Source: Bacillota bacterium
GTDB lineage: Bacteria > Bacillota > Clostridia > Acetivibrionales > JAEXSP01
NCBI GenBank assembly: GCA_023453795.1
Contig: JAEXSP010000014.1
Location: forward strand, 12,808-76,807
Direction: 5' to 3'
DNA length: 64,000 nucleotides
Shown here: positions 17,676 through 26,281 of the stretch, piece after piece
Layout of the letters: each line of letters starts with the position of its first letter
Position numbering within the stretch: the stretch's first letter is position 1
Made by a program: the position numbers and the translations under genes
The notes under the pieces: generated by a model
The model's database searches: none
The model's input: the letters and a program-made list of their open reading frames with translations, nothing else
What the model was told of the DNA's origin: nothing

Positions 17676-19781
17676 TTAATCCTTCCTGAAAATCAAAATA
17701 TAGCGCTGTGGGATAAACTGCTCCGATTTAACCAGACTGAACCCATAATATTTAAGCTGCGCTATTGCAAGCTCTTTCGCGATTCCGGACCCGAAATAAG
17801 GCACAACAGGAGGCTGTGTTATCGCATTATCAACCACCACAAGCCTTCCCCCCTTTTTCAGCGCCTTTTTAAGGCTTGCTATAAATTCATCCTTCACAAA
17901 TTCTATCGATGCTATGTAAACCGCATGGTACATCGAACAGAGGAAAATCGTATCTACACTGTTTTCAGGCAGGCATATGTCATTCAGCTTTGCCTCAACT
18001 GTTTCTATGTTTAAATCAAATTTTTCATTGATCTTTTTCACATAAGCCAATGCATCCTTATTAATCTCGGTAGAATAAACCTTTCCGCTCCTGCCTGCCA
18101 TTTGTGCAAACTTAAATGTGAAAAATCCGAAGCCGCAGCCGACATCGGCAATGGCTTCACCTTCGCGGATATTCAGGAAGCTGAGCATTTGACTTGTCTT
18201 TTCCCAGCTTTCCCTGTTGGGATTATTAAAGGATACATACTCATTCCAATCATTCAATTGGTCGAAGCTTACTTCACTGCCTGTATATTCATAAATAACG
18301 TCGTGAACCCTGTCATGCAGTTCTTCTCCTATTTCAGGGTCAGGATCCGGTTTTTCCAGATCGTATTTGATCCTGAGATACCTTTTCAAAAAGGCATAAT
18401 CATCATCCGCCATACTATTATAATACTCGGCATCGAATACATTATAAAGCATTTCTTTTTGCTTTTCGGGAACAGCCAGCATATAACGGCATATCCACTG
18501 AAAAGCGGTGTACTCGTCGCCGATTCTCTCTTTAGGTATCAGTTCATCATACGCAGATAAAGCAGCTTCAATACTCGCCCTTTCCTTACTCTCCAAGGCG
18601 GAATAGAAAAGACGGGCAGCCTTTTTACCAAGTCTGGTATACCCCTGTGAAGAGGTGCCTATCATCCTGTAGCGCACAAGTGAAGATCGTGAAGTCACTG
18701 TCATCACAGTAGAATCTCCGCCCGATAGTGCTGCGGGGAGTGATAATGACGGATCAAGCTTCGCAGGAAGGGCCTTTGACATCTTGAATTCAAGGACATA
18801 CCTCTGCGGAGAAAACTGGTATTGTGCTGCGAGTTCAAAGCCATAATGCCACAACTGGCTAATAATAAGGCTTCTTGAAATGTACGGCCCATGATAAGGC
18901 AAGTCCTCACCCTCAACAAGATCGTTGTCAATGATGACAAAACGTCCGTCTTCCTTAAGACAATTCTTTATGCCCTCTATGAAGATATCCCTCTCACCGT
19001 CGGTGTAGGCTGAATATATTACGTGATAAAGAGAGCACATATATATCAGGTCTGCTTTGCCTAGCTTCTTCATACTTGAACCGTCGGTCGCATATTCAAC
19101 CACATCTACATTTTTAATTCCGTATTTCTTAATAAAATCGTTCAGGTAATCCAGGTGCCGTACATTTGTCTCAACTGCGTAGACATGTCCTGTTTCACCT
19201 ACGATATCGGCAAATTTGAAGGTGAAATACCCGGGGCCCGAGCCAATGTCAATAACATGATCTCCCTCCCGAAGATTGAGCGTTCTTATATTATCACTGG
19301 TTTTGTCCCATCTTTCCCTGTCGGGATTATTGAAAAGTATAAAATCCTCGAGGAAACGGAGCTTGACTTTAGCTATAGGATCCTCCTTCTCATTCTCTAT
19401 ATAATGATATTTTCTTTTAAGATACTCCTTAAGGTTTTCATAGTCATCCCTTGCCAGCAGGTCAAACCAGCTTTCAACCATTGGATGCGCCAAATACTCC
19501 CGCCTTTCTTCTTCAGATGCAAGGAACAGTCTGCAAACCCACAATAATGCTGTGTATTCACCTCCGAAATTCTCATTCGGTATTATATGATTATAAATAT
19601 CAATTGCACCCTTCAGAGCTTCCTCAGAGCCATTTTCCAGGTATTCAAGAATCTTCCCTGCCGCCTCGATTCCGCCCTTTGTAATGTCAAAGGAATCCAG
19701 ACTTCCCATATGAATCAGAGAGGAACTTGAGCCAATATCAATTGTAATGTCTGATATCTTATCCCTAGTATTATCTGCCAT
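17676..19781 (-). CDS. tandem SAM-dependent methyltransferase (internal duplication)
   Basis: The 701-residue protein is two class I methyltransferases in a row. Each half has a helical front region (EYTALLWVCRLFLA in the first, EYTAFQWICRYMLA in the second), an F-N-P-(D/N)-R-E linker, and a SAM-binding motif I: VIDIGSGPGYFTFKF and IADVGCGFGFFTFKF. Motif II-like acidic residues (AVETN, STEIN) and a C-terminal QFSPQRYVL / QFIPQRYIL strand also repeat. Both SAM sites look intact. The substrate is unknown. It lies between the double radical-SAM gene and two kinase genes, so it probably acts with the radical-SAM enzyme. The ATG has AAGGAGAG upstream. Confidence 0.85.
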   Translation of the reverse strand: MADNTRDKISDITIDIGSSSSLIHMGSLDSFDITKGGIEAAGKILEYLENGSEEALKGAIDIYNHIIPNENFGGEYTALLWVCRLFLASEEERREYLAHPMVESWFDLLARDDYENLKEYLKRKYHYIENEKEDPIAKVKLRFLEDFILFNNPDRERWDKTSDNIRTLNLREGDHVIDIGSGPGYFTFKFADIVGETGHVYAVETNVRHLDYLNDFIKKYGIKNVDVVEYATDGSSMKKLGKADLIYMCSLYHVIYSAYTDGERDIFIEGIKNCLKEDGRFVIIDNDLVEGEDLPYHGPYISRSLIISQLWHYGFELAAQYQFSPQRYVLEFKMSKALPAKLDPSLSLPAALSGGDSTVMTVTSRSSLVRYRMIGTSSQGYTRLGKKAARLFYSALESKERASIEAALSAYDELIPKERIGDEYTAFQWICRYMLAVPEKQKEMLYNVFDAEYYNSMADDDYAFLKRYLRIKYDLEKPDPDPEIGEELHDRVHDVIYEYTGSEVSFDQLNDWNEYVSFNNPNRESWEKTSQMLSFLNIREGEAIADVGCGFGFFTFKFAQMAGRSGKVYSTEINKDALAYVKKINEKFDLNIETVEAKLNDICLPENSVDTIFLCSMYHAVYIASIEFVKDEFIASLKKALKKGGRLVVVDNAITQPPVVPYFGSGIAKELAIAQLKYYGFSLVKSEQFIPQRYILIFRKD

Positions 19782-19855
19782 TCTTTTCTCTCCTTATTTG
19801 CGATTTATTGAATCAAATTAACCCCAGGCTCGGATAAAATATTAATTCCCGGTTC

Positions 19856-19890
19856 TTGCAGAATACCCACGAATTTAAGGGTTTCTGCAA
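19856..19890 (-). other. intercistronic stem-loop between radical-SAM and methyltransferase genes
   Basis: TTGCAGAA.ACCC pairs with GGGT.TTCTGCAA (19856-19868 with 19879-19890, one mismatch). No T tract follows on the minus strand, so this is probably a processing or stabilising hairpin, not a full terminator. It sits in the largest gap (130 bp) of the operon and may allow different expression of the two kinases and the methyltransferase. Confidence 0.5.
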
Positions 19891-19911
19891 AAGATTACCG
19901 GAAGTTATATT

Positions 19912-22398
19912 TTAACGATGTCTTGTGACCGTCAGTCCTGCTTGTTCGGCAGTCTTTACAGCATGCTCCAGGCCGACTATATAACGATCCTTTGAGTAAA
20001 TCTTATAGTTTTCCCTGTAAAGTTTCGGTGTGAAATTAATAGTCATTACATTTGCACCTGCATTAAGTCCCATGAGCTGTCCCCCCTGGCAAATGCTTTC
20101 CAGGGCGCTTACGGCAGGAATCAAGGGATATTTTAAGCCTATGCGCAGGATAGCCATCGTATTCAGTGTAAGGTTTATATCACCGAAGGCACAAGCCTGA
20201 AAGGGCGTTCCGCTATTGGGTATGAACGGCGCCGAGCTGATGAAATCAGGCTTGTATTCGAATGCAAAGCGTATGTCCGCAATCAGATTATCCATTGATT
20301 GATACAGCAGCCCTACAATATTCCCGGTTCCTATCTGCATCCCGGATTCCCGTATCCAATTCATGCAGTCGATTCTTTTATTCAAGTCGGCATGCGCAAT
20401 CTTTTCATATATGGAGGTGTCCGAAGTCTCAAATTTCAGTATGAAGGATTTAGCCCCCAGCTCGGCAAACCGCCGATAGGTTTCCTTATCCCTCTCGCCT
20501 ACGCATAAAAGGACTTCCGCACCCATTTCAGCTATTTGGGGAATTACCTCTTCAAGTATGGAATCGCACTTGGGGTCCTGTCCCGATTGTAAAAACACCG
20601 TGTCAATCCCTGCATCCATTATGTCTTTTGCTATTTCCATAATAGTTTCGCTATTCATTCTATATCTTTCAATATTCTTATTTCCGCAGCGCATAGCACA
20701 GTAGTCGCAGCTCTTCTGACAATAGTTGGAGATCTCAATAACACCTCTCAGCTTGATATTTTCTCCGACATGTCTGGTTCTGACTGTCCGTGCCTGTTCA
20801 AAAAGCTTTTGCTGCAAGCTGCCTGAAGAGGTAAGCAGGCTTAGAAGCTTTTCATTGCTCATATTTACAACATCCCATTTGTCCAGTGCTTCTTTTCTCC
20901 GCAAATCCGCTGCGGCAGCCTGATGTTCCAAATTCCCGGCATTACCCAAGGCGTCATAGGACGAGTTGTCCGAATACGGATTCAACGGTCCTTTGGCATA
21001 GGCTTCACTCGGGAACGGTATAAATTCATTTGAGTTGAACTGTTCTACAACTTCATCTGCGACAAACGAACCCAGTTCGGTAAGTTTGATGATATTTCCC
21101 TTTTCTTCGATAAGGCCGTACTGCTTAAGCCTTTCCAGCTTCTTAGGAAATACCTTGTCGAAAGGAATCCCTGTCACCTTTTCGTAATAGTTCTTTTTTA
21201 TGTCGCTGTTTTTTAGCGGCAGTACAATAGCCCATCTTGCCTGCTGTTCCTTATCACGGATATATCCGCGGTTGACCGGCAGCCGGCCTTTTTCTATGCT
21301 GGCATAATACTCCTCAAAGGTTTGGGTATTCAGGGCAAACCTGTCCCTCAGACTGCTGAATGCTGTAATCCCGAAACCAAGCTGGTCATATAGCATGCAG
21401 CACTGATTGTACGCATAATGTGAATAATGCTTCTTTTCTTTTGAATACACCCTGCGCAGGTTCTCATGGAACCCGTTTTCATTTAAAATGTCTATTGCAA
21501 GCTGCTTCATTATCATTGTATCTTCAAAGGTCGGAACGTTGCAGGGATTCTTTTCCCTGAACGCCTTTATATTGCCCTGAAGGTCACCGTATGCAAGCAC
21601 CTTCAAACGATAAATCTGTATCTCATCCACATCCAAAGCAACCGCTTTCTCCATTACCTCTATCCAGTTCTCAAAGGTCTCTCCCGGGTGCCCGTATATA
21701 AACTCTATATTCAGCTGGAATCCGTATTTCCTGCAGTTCTCTATAGACTCATAAACAGCCTTCGAATCGTGGTGGCGGTTCATCAGCTTAAGGACATTGT
21801 CGTCCAGGGATTGCACACCTATTGTAAGGCGATCGACTCCGTGATCCCTCATGATACGGAGACGCTCGTGCCCATCTTTTCCGATCAGTGTGACGGGGTC
21901 TACGTCATAGTTGAATTGACGGCAGCCCGACAAATCTGTCCGCTTATTGAAGAAGTCCAGAAACCTGTTTAATTGTTCCGGCGTCAGGTAAGTCGGCGTC
22001 CCTCCCCCTACAAGCACTGATCTGGGTTTTATCCTGTCTATGCCCAGCAATTCCATGTATATGTCCATTTCTTTTTCAAGCGCTGCAATATAACGGTTCT
22101 TTTCTTCCAGCTGCGGCCCGAGCTTCCCGGGATAATGGCAAAACGTGCACCTTTGCTCGCAGAATGGGAAATGGACGTATATATCAAGCATTCCGTCCTT
22201 AGGTACTGTATAACCTGCAAACAGCTCCTCCTGAGTTGTCGGCGGGTATTGTGTTATAGGCGGATAATGCACTGATGGCACAAATTCTCCATTATAGCAA
22301 ATAAGGCCCTCATCCTGAAGCTTTTTTACTTCATCAAGCCGTTGCCGGGCTTTGGCAAGCAATTCCTCATATTTTTCCGGATTAATGGACATGTCCAT
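19912..22398 (-). CDS. fused double radical-SAM enzyme (HemW-like + HydE/BioB-like)
   Basis: I take ATG 22396-22398 (MDMSINPEKY) as start because GAAAGGAAG precedes it; a GTG five codons earlier lies within that site. The 828-residue protein has two radical-SAM domains. The first resembles coproporphyrinogen-oxidase-like/HemW proteins: YVHFPFCEQRCTFCHY supplies a C-x3-C-x2-C [4Fe-4S] motif, then VGGGTPTYL and TIGVQSLDD. The second starts after a linker of about 60 residues and is HydE/BioB-like: EISNYCQKSCDYCAMR has a second C-x3-C-x2-C, followed by FLQSGQDP. Both clusters look intact. I know no characterised enzyme with this fusion, and the product is unknown. It sits between an anchored lipoprotein-like gene and the tandem methyltransferase. 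Confidence 0.85.
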   Translation of the reverse strand: MDMSINPEKYEELLAKARQRLDEVKKLQDEGLICYNGEFVPSVHYPPITQYPPTTQEELFAGYTVPKDGMLDIYVHFPFCEQRCTFCHYPGKLGPQLEEKNRYIAALEKEMDIYMELLGIDRIKPRSVLVGGGTPTYLTPEQLNRFLDFFNKRTDLSGCRQFNYDVDPVTLIGKDGHERLRIMRDHGVDRLTIGVQSLDDNVLKLMNRHHDSKAVYESIENCRKYGFQLNIEFIYGHPGETFENWIEVMEKAVALDVDEIQIYRLKVLAYGDLQGNIKAFREKNPCNVPTFEDTMIMKQLAIDILNENGFHENLRRVYSKEKKHYSHYAYNQCCMLYDQLGFGITAFSSLRDRFALNTQTFEEYYASIEKGRLPVNRGYIRDKEQQARWAIVLPLKNSDIKKNYYEKVTGIPFDKVFPKKLERLKQYGLIEEKGNIIKLTELGSFVADEVVEQFNSNEFIPFPSEAYAKGPLNPYSDNSSYDALGNAGNLEHQAAAADLRRKEALDKWDVVNMSNEKLLSLLTSSGSLQQKLFEQARTVRTRHVGENIKLRGVIEISNYCQKSCDYCAMRCGNKNIERYRMNSETIMEIAKDIMDAGIDTVFLQSGQDPKCDSILEEVIPQIAEMGAEVLLCVGERDKETYRRFAELGAKSFILKFETSDTSIYEKIAHADLNKRIDCMNWIRESGMQIGTGNIVGLLYQSMDNLIADIRFAFEYKPDFISSAPFIPNSGTPFQACAFGDINLTLNTMAILRIGLKYPLIPAVSALESICQGGQLMGLNAGANVMTINFTPKLYRENYKIYSKDRYIVGLEHAVKTAEQAGLTVTRHR

Positions 22399-22451
22399 GT
22401 TTCTTCCTTTCACGATATCTTAAGTAATAGCTCTGCTGCTTTAATCTTGTT

Positions 22452-23276
22452 TTACTGCATATCATAACCGTTAGTATCGGGAATTACGACCTTTACCGCT
22501 TGGCCTGGGTTTACAACCTCTACCTTCATGTTAATTTTAACCTTGGATTTTTTGTCACTGCTTTCATTTGTCAAAGCCGCAGGTAATTTCATGTCCATAT
22601 CCACAATATAGTTCATCCCGCACAAATAACCCTTTTTGTTTTCGAATACAAAGAAGTCAAAGCTTTTCTTGGTAAATTCCGGCTTGGAAACATTAGCCCC
22701 GCTGTTCTTCTGGCTGTTTACCAAGGCTTCGAAAACGGTATCCGCTACCTTGTCGGACAGCTTAATGGTATATTGCTTTCCTGTGCTTATGCTTTTCTTT
22801 GTGATTTTGGATACATAGCTTTCATCAACCTTGTCAAGTATCTTGGTTTCCTTTATCTTTCCCGGCTCCAGAAGATTGGCAAATTCCTGCTCGAGCAGCT
22901 TCATGTCAAATGCGCCTTTTTCTCCCTGCGACGGTTTTCCGCCTATTTCCATCTTCGTTTTTTGTCCGTCTATGTCACGGTAAACATATTTGCCGTCGGA
23001 GAACATCTTTATGTCCGCTCCGTTTGCAAACATGTCGGCCACAAATTTCATAACACCTTTGTCATTTGCAAGCTTCATTGTGCCTGTGGTCTTGATTTCC
23101 TTGTTGTCCATGTTAACAGTGGATGTCAGTTTGAGTTCCATGGAACCGGTCTTGAAAAGCTTGTCATATGCCCTTTCATAACTGGAATACGCATTTGTCA
23201 GATATGCAATCGCCAATACCGCTATAGCGATTACCACCACGGCTATACCCGTAAAAATGGTTATTTTCTTTTTCAT
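22452..23276 (-). CDS. membrane-anchored extracellular protein, LolA/DUF-like beta fold
   Basis: The 274-residue product has a basic start and one N-terminal membrane helix (ITIFTGIAVVVIAIAVLAI), with no Cys lipobox, so it is probably anchored by an uncleaved helix facing outward. The outer part alternates short beta-strands (MELKLTSTVNMDNKEIKTTG, MKLANDKGVMKF) like LolA-fold and DUF6612-type proteins of Firmicutes. That resemblance is by pattern only. It lies 46 bp after the FHA-ABC exporter and could be its extracytoplasmic partner. The ATG has AGGAGG upstream. Confidence 0.65.
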   Translation of the reverse strand: MKKKITIFTGIAVVVIAIAVLAIAYLTNAYSSYERAYDKLFKTGSMELKLTSTVNMDNKEIKTTGTMKLANDKGVMKFVADMFANGADIKMFSDGKYVYRDIDGQKTKMEIGGKPSQGEKGAFDMKLLEQEFANLLEPGKIKETKILDKVDESYVSKITKKSISTGKQYTIKLSDKVADTVFEALVNSQKNSGANVSKPEFTKKSFDFFVFENKKGYLCGMNYIVDMDMKLPAALTNESSDKKSKVKINMKVEVVNPGQAVKVVIPDTNGYDMQ

Positions 23277-23322
23277 CTTCTTTCCTCCTGATCAATTTTT
23301 ATTTTGATTTATCATTTTAATG

Positions 23323-25647
23323 TTATTCCCTGCCGTACTGTGATAGAGCTACAATGCTTACAGCAGTACTCGCAACTATAAAAATCCCCATTACAAGCCA
23401 TGGCTTGGTTAAATCCCAAGGCACATAATCGAAAAGGTTTCCGTCTATTGCCGGACTTGCGTTACCGCTATCAACAAGAAGGTTTTTCATGCCTGCTGTC
23501 GCACTATATGCATCCATTGCCCAGTTGCTGGACACGAAAACAGAAAAATACTTTATAAAACCCTTAAGGGTGAAGGTAATTCCCGAAAATAGAATCTGGG
23601 GCATTAAAAGCAGCGGAGCGATGGTCAACGCCCTGTCGGGATCCGGCGTAAGGGCCGAAACTACAAGTCCCAGCGTTGTTGCGCAATACGCTGCAAGGAA
23701 GGTGGTAATTACGATTTCCAGGAAAGTCGGCATAATCAGGTTTGTTTCCGGCAAGCCCCTGATAAGCGCCAGAGTTCCAACCATAGTAACCGATTGTATA
23801 AGGCATAATATCCCTTGAACAAACAGCTTTGAGCCTATATAAGGCATCAGCTTAAGGTTAGCCATCTGTTCACGCTCAAGGATGCTTCGTTCCTTGCAAA
23901 TTTCCTGTATCGAATTGAGCATTCCGACCCAGAAAGCCGCACAGGAAAGTGAAAACAGAAGAGCATTTGCATCCTTCATGAATACAAAGGGCGAATTCGG
24001 ACTTGCATCGGACACAAGCGCCAGCAGCAAACCGAGGAAAGGCGCCTGAAATAAAAGCAGTAAAAGCCTTTTCTTATCATTTATTACAAGCTCCAAGTAC
24101 CTTTTGCTGAGAATGATAAATTGTTTAAATGCGGAATACTTATTCTTTTTAGCCTTTTGCAGCACTGAATCGGAATTGCCTTGAAACTCTGCAGCAGACC
24201 AATATTGTGAATTCCTGTACTTTTCCTCCCACATCATGGTATCGGTGTTAATAATATTATATATGTCAACAAAGTCATTAACTCCAAAAAAGGCCAGTGC
24301 CTCATCCGGTGAGCCATAGAAGCATAAACGTCCGCCATTTCCAAGAAATATGATCTTGTCGCAAAGGTGAAGGTTCATTGTATTATGAGTGACCAGCAGG
24401 ACTGTCTTCTCTTTATCGGTCATTTTTCTCAAGGTATGCATAAGATTTTTTTCGGTACCCGGATCAAGTCCCGAAGTTGGCTCATCAAGGAAAAACAGGC
24501 TTGGATCTGAAAGCAGCTCGACAGCAATACTTGCCCTTTTTCGTTGTCCGCCGCTTAGCTGCCGTACATATGTATCTTCTTTTCCGTCCAGTTCAACTAT
24601 GCTTATAACCTCTGCAACCCGCTGCTGTATTTCAGGAGTTGTTGCATCCTTAGGCATCCGCATCTGTGCGGCATATGTAAGCATACGTTTTAAAGTCAGA
24701 TCGCCATGGACTATGTCCTGCTGCGGCACATATCCTATTACACATTTCAAAACATCATAATTCTCATACAGATCATCACCGTTAATGCGTATACTTCCTT
24801 CCGTAACGCCTGAAAAACCGCAAAGGCATTTAAGGAAGGATGATTTTCCGGCTCCTGAGCCTCCTATGATTGCAACAAATTCACAAGGCTTAACCGACAG
24901 GCTCACATTACTTACAATATTATGTTCATTACGTCCTGTCCTTACTGTCTTTACAACATTGAAGGCATCTATGCCTATTCCGTCGTCATTTACCTTGTAG
25001 CTGATGCAACCTTTCTGGAAAACAAACCTTGCTGTTGTGATGGATATTACATCCATCTCATTAAGCCTGTATTTCCCCGAAATTTGCCTGCCTTTTATGT
25101 ATACTCCGTTTGTACTGTTGTTGTCGGCAACGTAAAAGCCATCGTTATCCTTATATATTATTGCATGAACACGAGACACTGTTATATGGTTGATTCTTAT
25201 GTCGCATTCTTCACTGCGGCCTATCGTAACCTGGCTTCTCTCGCTCAAGTCAAGCTTCTTCCACGTCCCACCTGAACTTCTCAGAGAAAAAACCATTGAA
25301 ACGCTTCCATCCATTGGTGAAGTTAAATTGTCGATTCTTATTGTATCCCCGTCGCAAAGCTTATGCTGGGTTATTTTACCGCCATTGACATAGAGCCCGT
25401 TAGTGCTGCCGTTGTCATATATAAAGCATTCATCCCTGCTTATAGCGATATATCCGTGAAAGCCTGATACTATCGCAGCTTCCAGTACAATGTCATTTGT
25501 TCCGTTCCGCCCGAATGTGACCGATTGCTTGTTAAAGCTTCTCAGATTTATCTCATAAGGGGCCTTCGGGCCATCGAAAATCGTCAGTATTACGTTGGTA
25601 TTTCCCGTACCGGCAACTGATTTTTCTTCCAATGAACTGTTTAGCAT
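23323..25647 (-). CDS. ABC exporter with two FHA domains (ABCG type)
   Basis: The start ATG at 25645-25647 (MLNSSLEEK) follows AGAGGG; the in-frame TTG seven codons earlier lacks a site. Two FHA domains come first, each with GR, S-x-x-H and NxSTNG motifs (VTFGRNG and NGSTNGLYVNG; VTIGRSE and NNSTNGVYIKG). These read phospho-threonine. The ATPase has Walker A GGSGAGKSS, signature LSGGQRKRAS and Walker B LFFLDEP. Six membrane helices follow (ABC2 type). Mycobacterium tuberculosis Rv1747 has the same FHA-FHA-ATPase-permease plan and is regulated by kinase PknF. I infer that the kinases of this operon gate the exporter by phosphorylation. The cargo is unknown. Confidence 0.92.
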   Translation of the reverse strand: MLNSSLEEKSVAGTGNTNVILTIFDGPKAPYEINLRSFNKQSVTFGRNGTNDIVLEAAIVSGFHGYIAISRDECFIYDNGSTNGLYVNGGKITQHKLCDGDTIRIDNLTSPMDGSVSMVFSLRSSGGTWKKLDLSERSQVTIGRSEECDIRINHITVSRVHAIIYKDNDGFYVADNNSTNGVYIKGRQISGKYRLNEMDVISITTARFVFQKGCISYKVNDDGIGIDAFNVVKTVRTGRNEHNIVSNVSLSVKPCEFVAIIGGSGAGKSSFLKCLCGFSGVTEGSIRINGDDLYENYDVLKCVIGYVPQQDIVHGDLTLKRMLTYAAQMRMPKDATTPEIQQRVAEVISIVELDGKEDTYVRQLSGGQRKRASIAVELLSDPSLFFLDEPTSGLDPGTEKNLMHTLRKMTDKEKTVLLVTHNTMNLHLCDKIIFLGNGGRLCFYGSPDEALAFFGVNDFVDIYNIINTDTMMWEEKYRNSQYWSAAEFQGNSDSVLQKAKKNKYSAFKQFIILSKRYLELVINDKKRLLLLLFQAPFLGLLLALVSDASPNSPFVFMKDANALLFSLSCAAFWVGMLNSIQEICKERSILEREQMANLKLMPYIGSKLFVQGILCLIQSVTMVGTLALIRGLPETNLIMPTFLEIVITTFLAAYCATTLGLVVSALTPDPDRALTIAPLLLMPQILFSGITFTLKGFIKYFSVFVSSNWAMDAYSATAGMKNLLVDSGNASPAIDGNLFDYVPWDLTKPWLVMGIFIVASTAVSIVALSQYGRE

Positions 25648-25695
25648 TTTGACACCCTCTAAACTCAAGTAATATTAAAATATTGCTTTGGTTTC

Positions 25696-26247
25696 CTAAA
25701 TTATGCTTCTACATTTTTCTTTTACGGCTGTCAGATAAAATCGGATACATTCTTCCGCAGCTTCCTTGACCGACAATTTGTCAATGCATACATTACAGTT
25801 GTATGATTTCTTATAATATGCCTCCCTGATCAACAAAAGCTGAGTTATTCTCTCATACAGGTTATCAGCCTTTAAAAGAGGCCTATCCTCAATACATACG
25901 CCTTCTCTTTTAAGGTTTTTGAATATTGTATCCGCAGTAGCACTCAACCAGAAAATCATTCCGTTTCTCTGCAGCATCGCAATGTTGTTATAGTCAAGAA
26001 CAACTCCGCCGCCTGTGGAAATTACATGGTTTTTTACTGAAGAAAGCTCTTTTACTACCTCGGACTCCACCCTTCGGAAATGCTTCTCTCCGTAGGCCTC
26101 AAATATGTCGCCTATGTTCATGGAATACCTTTTTTTGATTTCTTCATCAATATCCGTGAATGAAAGCTGCAGCTCTTCTGCGATTACTTTTCCGACTGTT
26201 GTTTTGCCTGTACCCATGAAACCGGTCAGCACAATATTTTGACCCAT
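25696..26247 (-). CDS. aroK: shikimate kinase-like protein
   Basis: The start is taken at ATG 26245-26247 (MGQNIVLTG) behind GGGGAG, giving 183 residues. Walker A is TGFMGTGKTTVGK, then DIDEEIKKRY, a FRRVESEVV segment and the substrate loop STGGGVVLD; all are diagnostic for shikimate kinase, which makes shikimate 3-phosphate. No other aromatic-pathway gene is near. It lies between the VWA-FHA gene (34 bp) and the FHA-ABC gene (48 bp). It may simply be the housekeeping enzyme captured by this operon, or may phosphorylate another small molecule made here. Confidence 0.85.
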   Translation of the reverse strand: MGQNIVLTGFMGTGKTTVGKVIAEELQLSFTDIDEEIKKRYSMNIGDIFEAYGEKHFRRVESEVVKELSSVKNHVISTGGGVVLDYNNIAMLQRNGMIFWLSATADTIFKNLKREGVCIEDRPLLKADNLYERITQLLLIREAYYKKSYNCNVCIDKLSVKEAAEECIRFYLTAVKEKCRSII

Positions 26248-26281
26248 TATATCAGGCTCCCCAAAATTATAATTCAACCCC

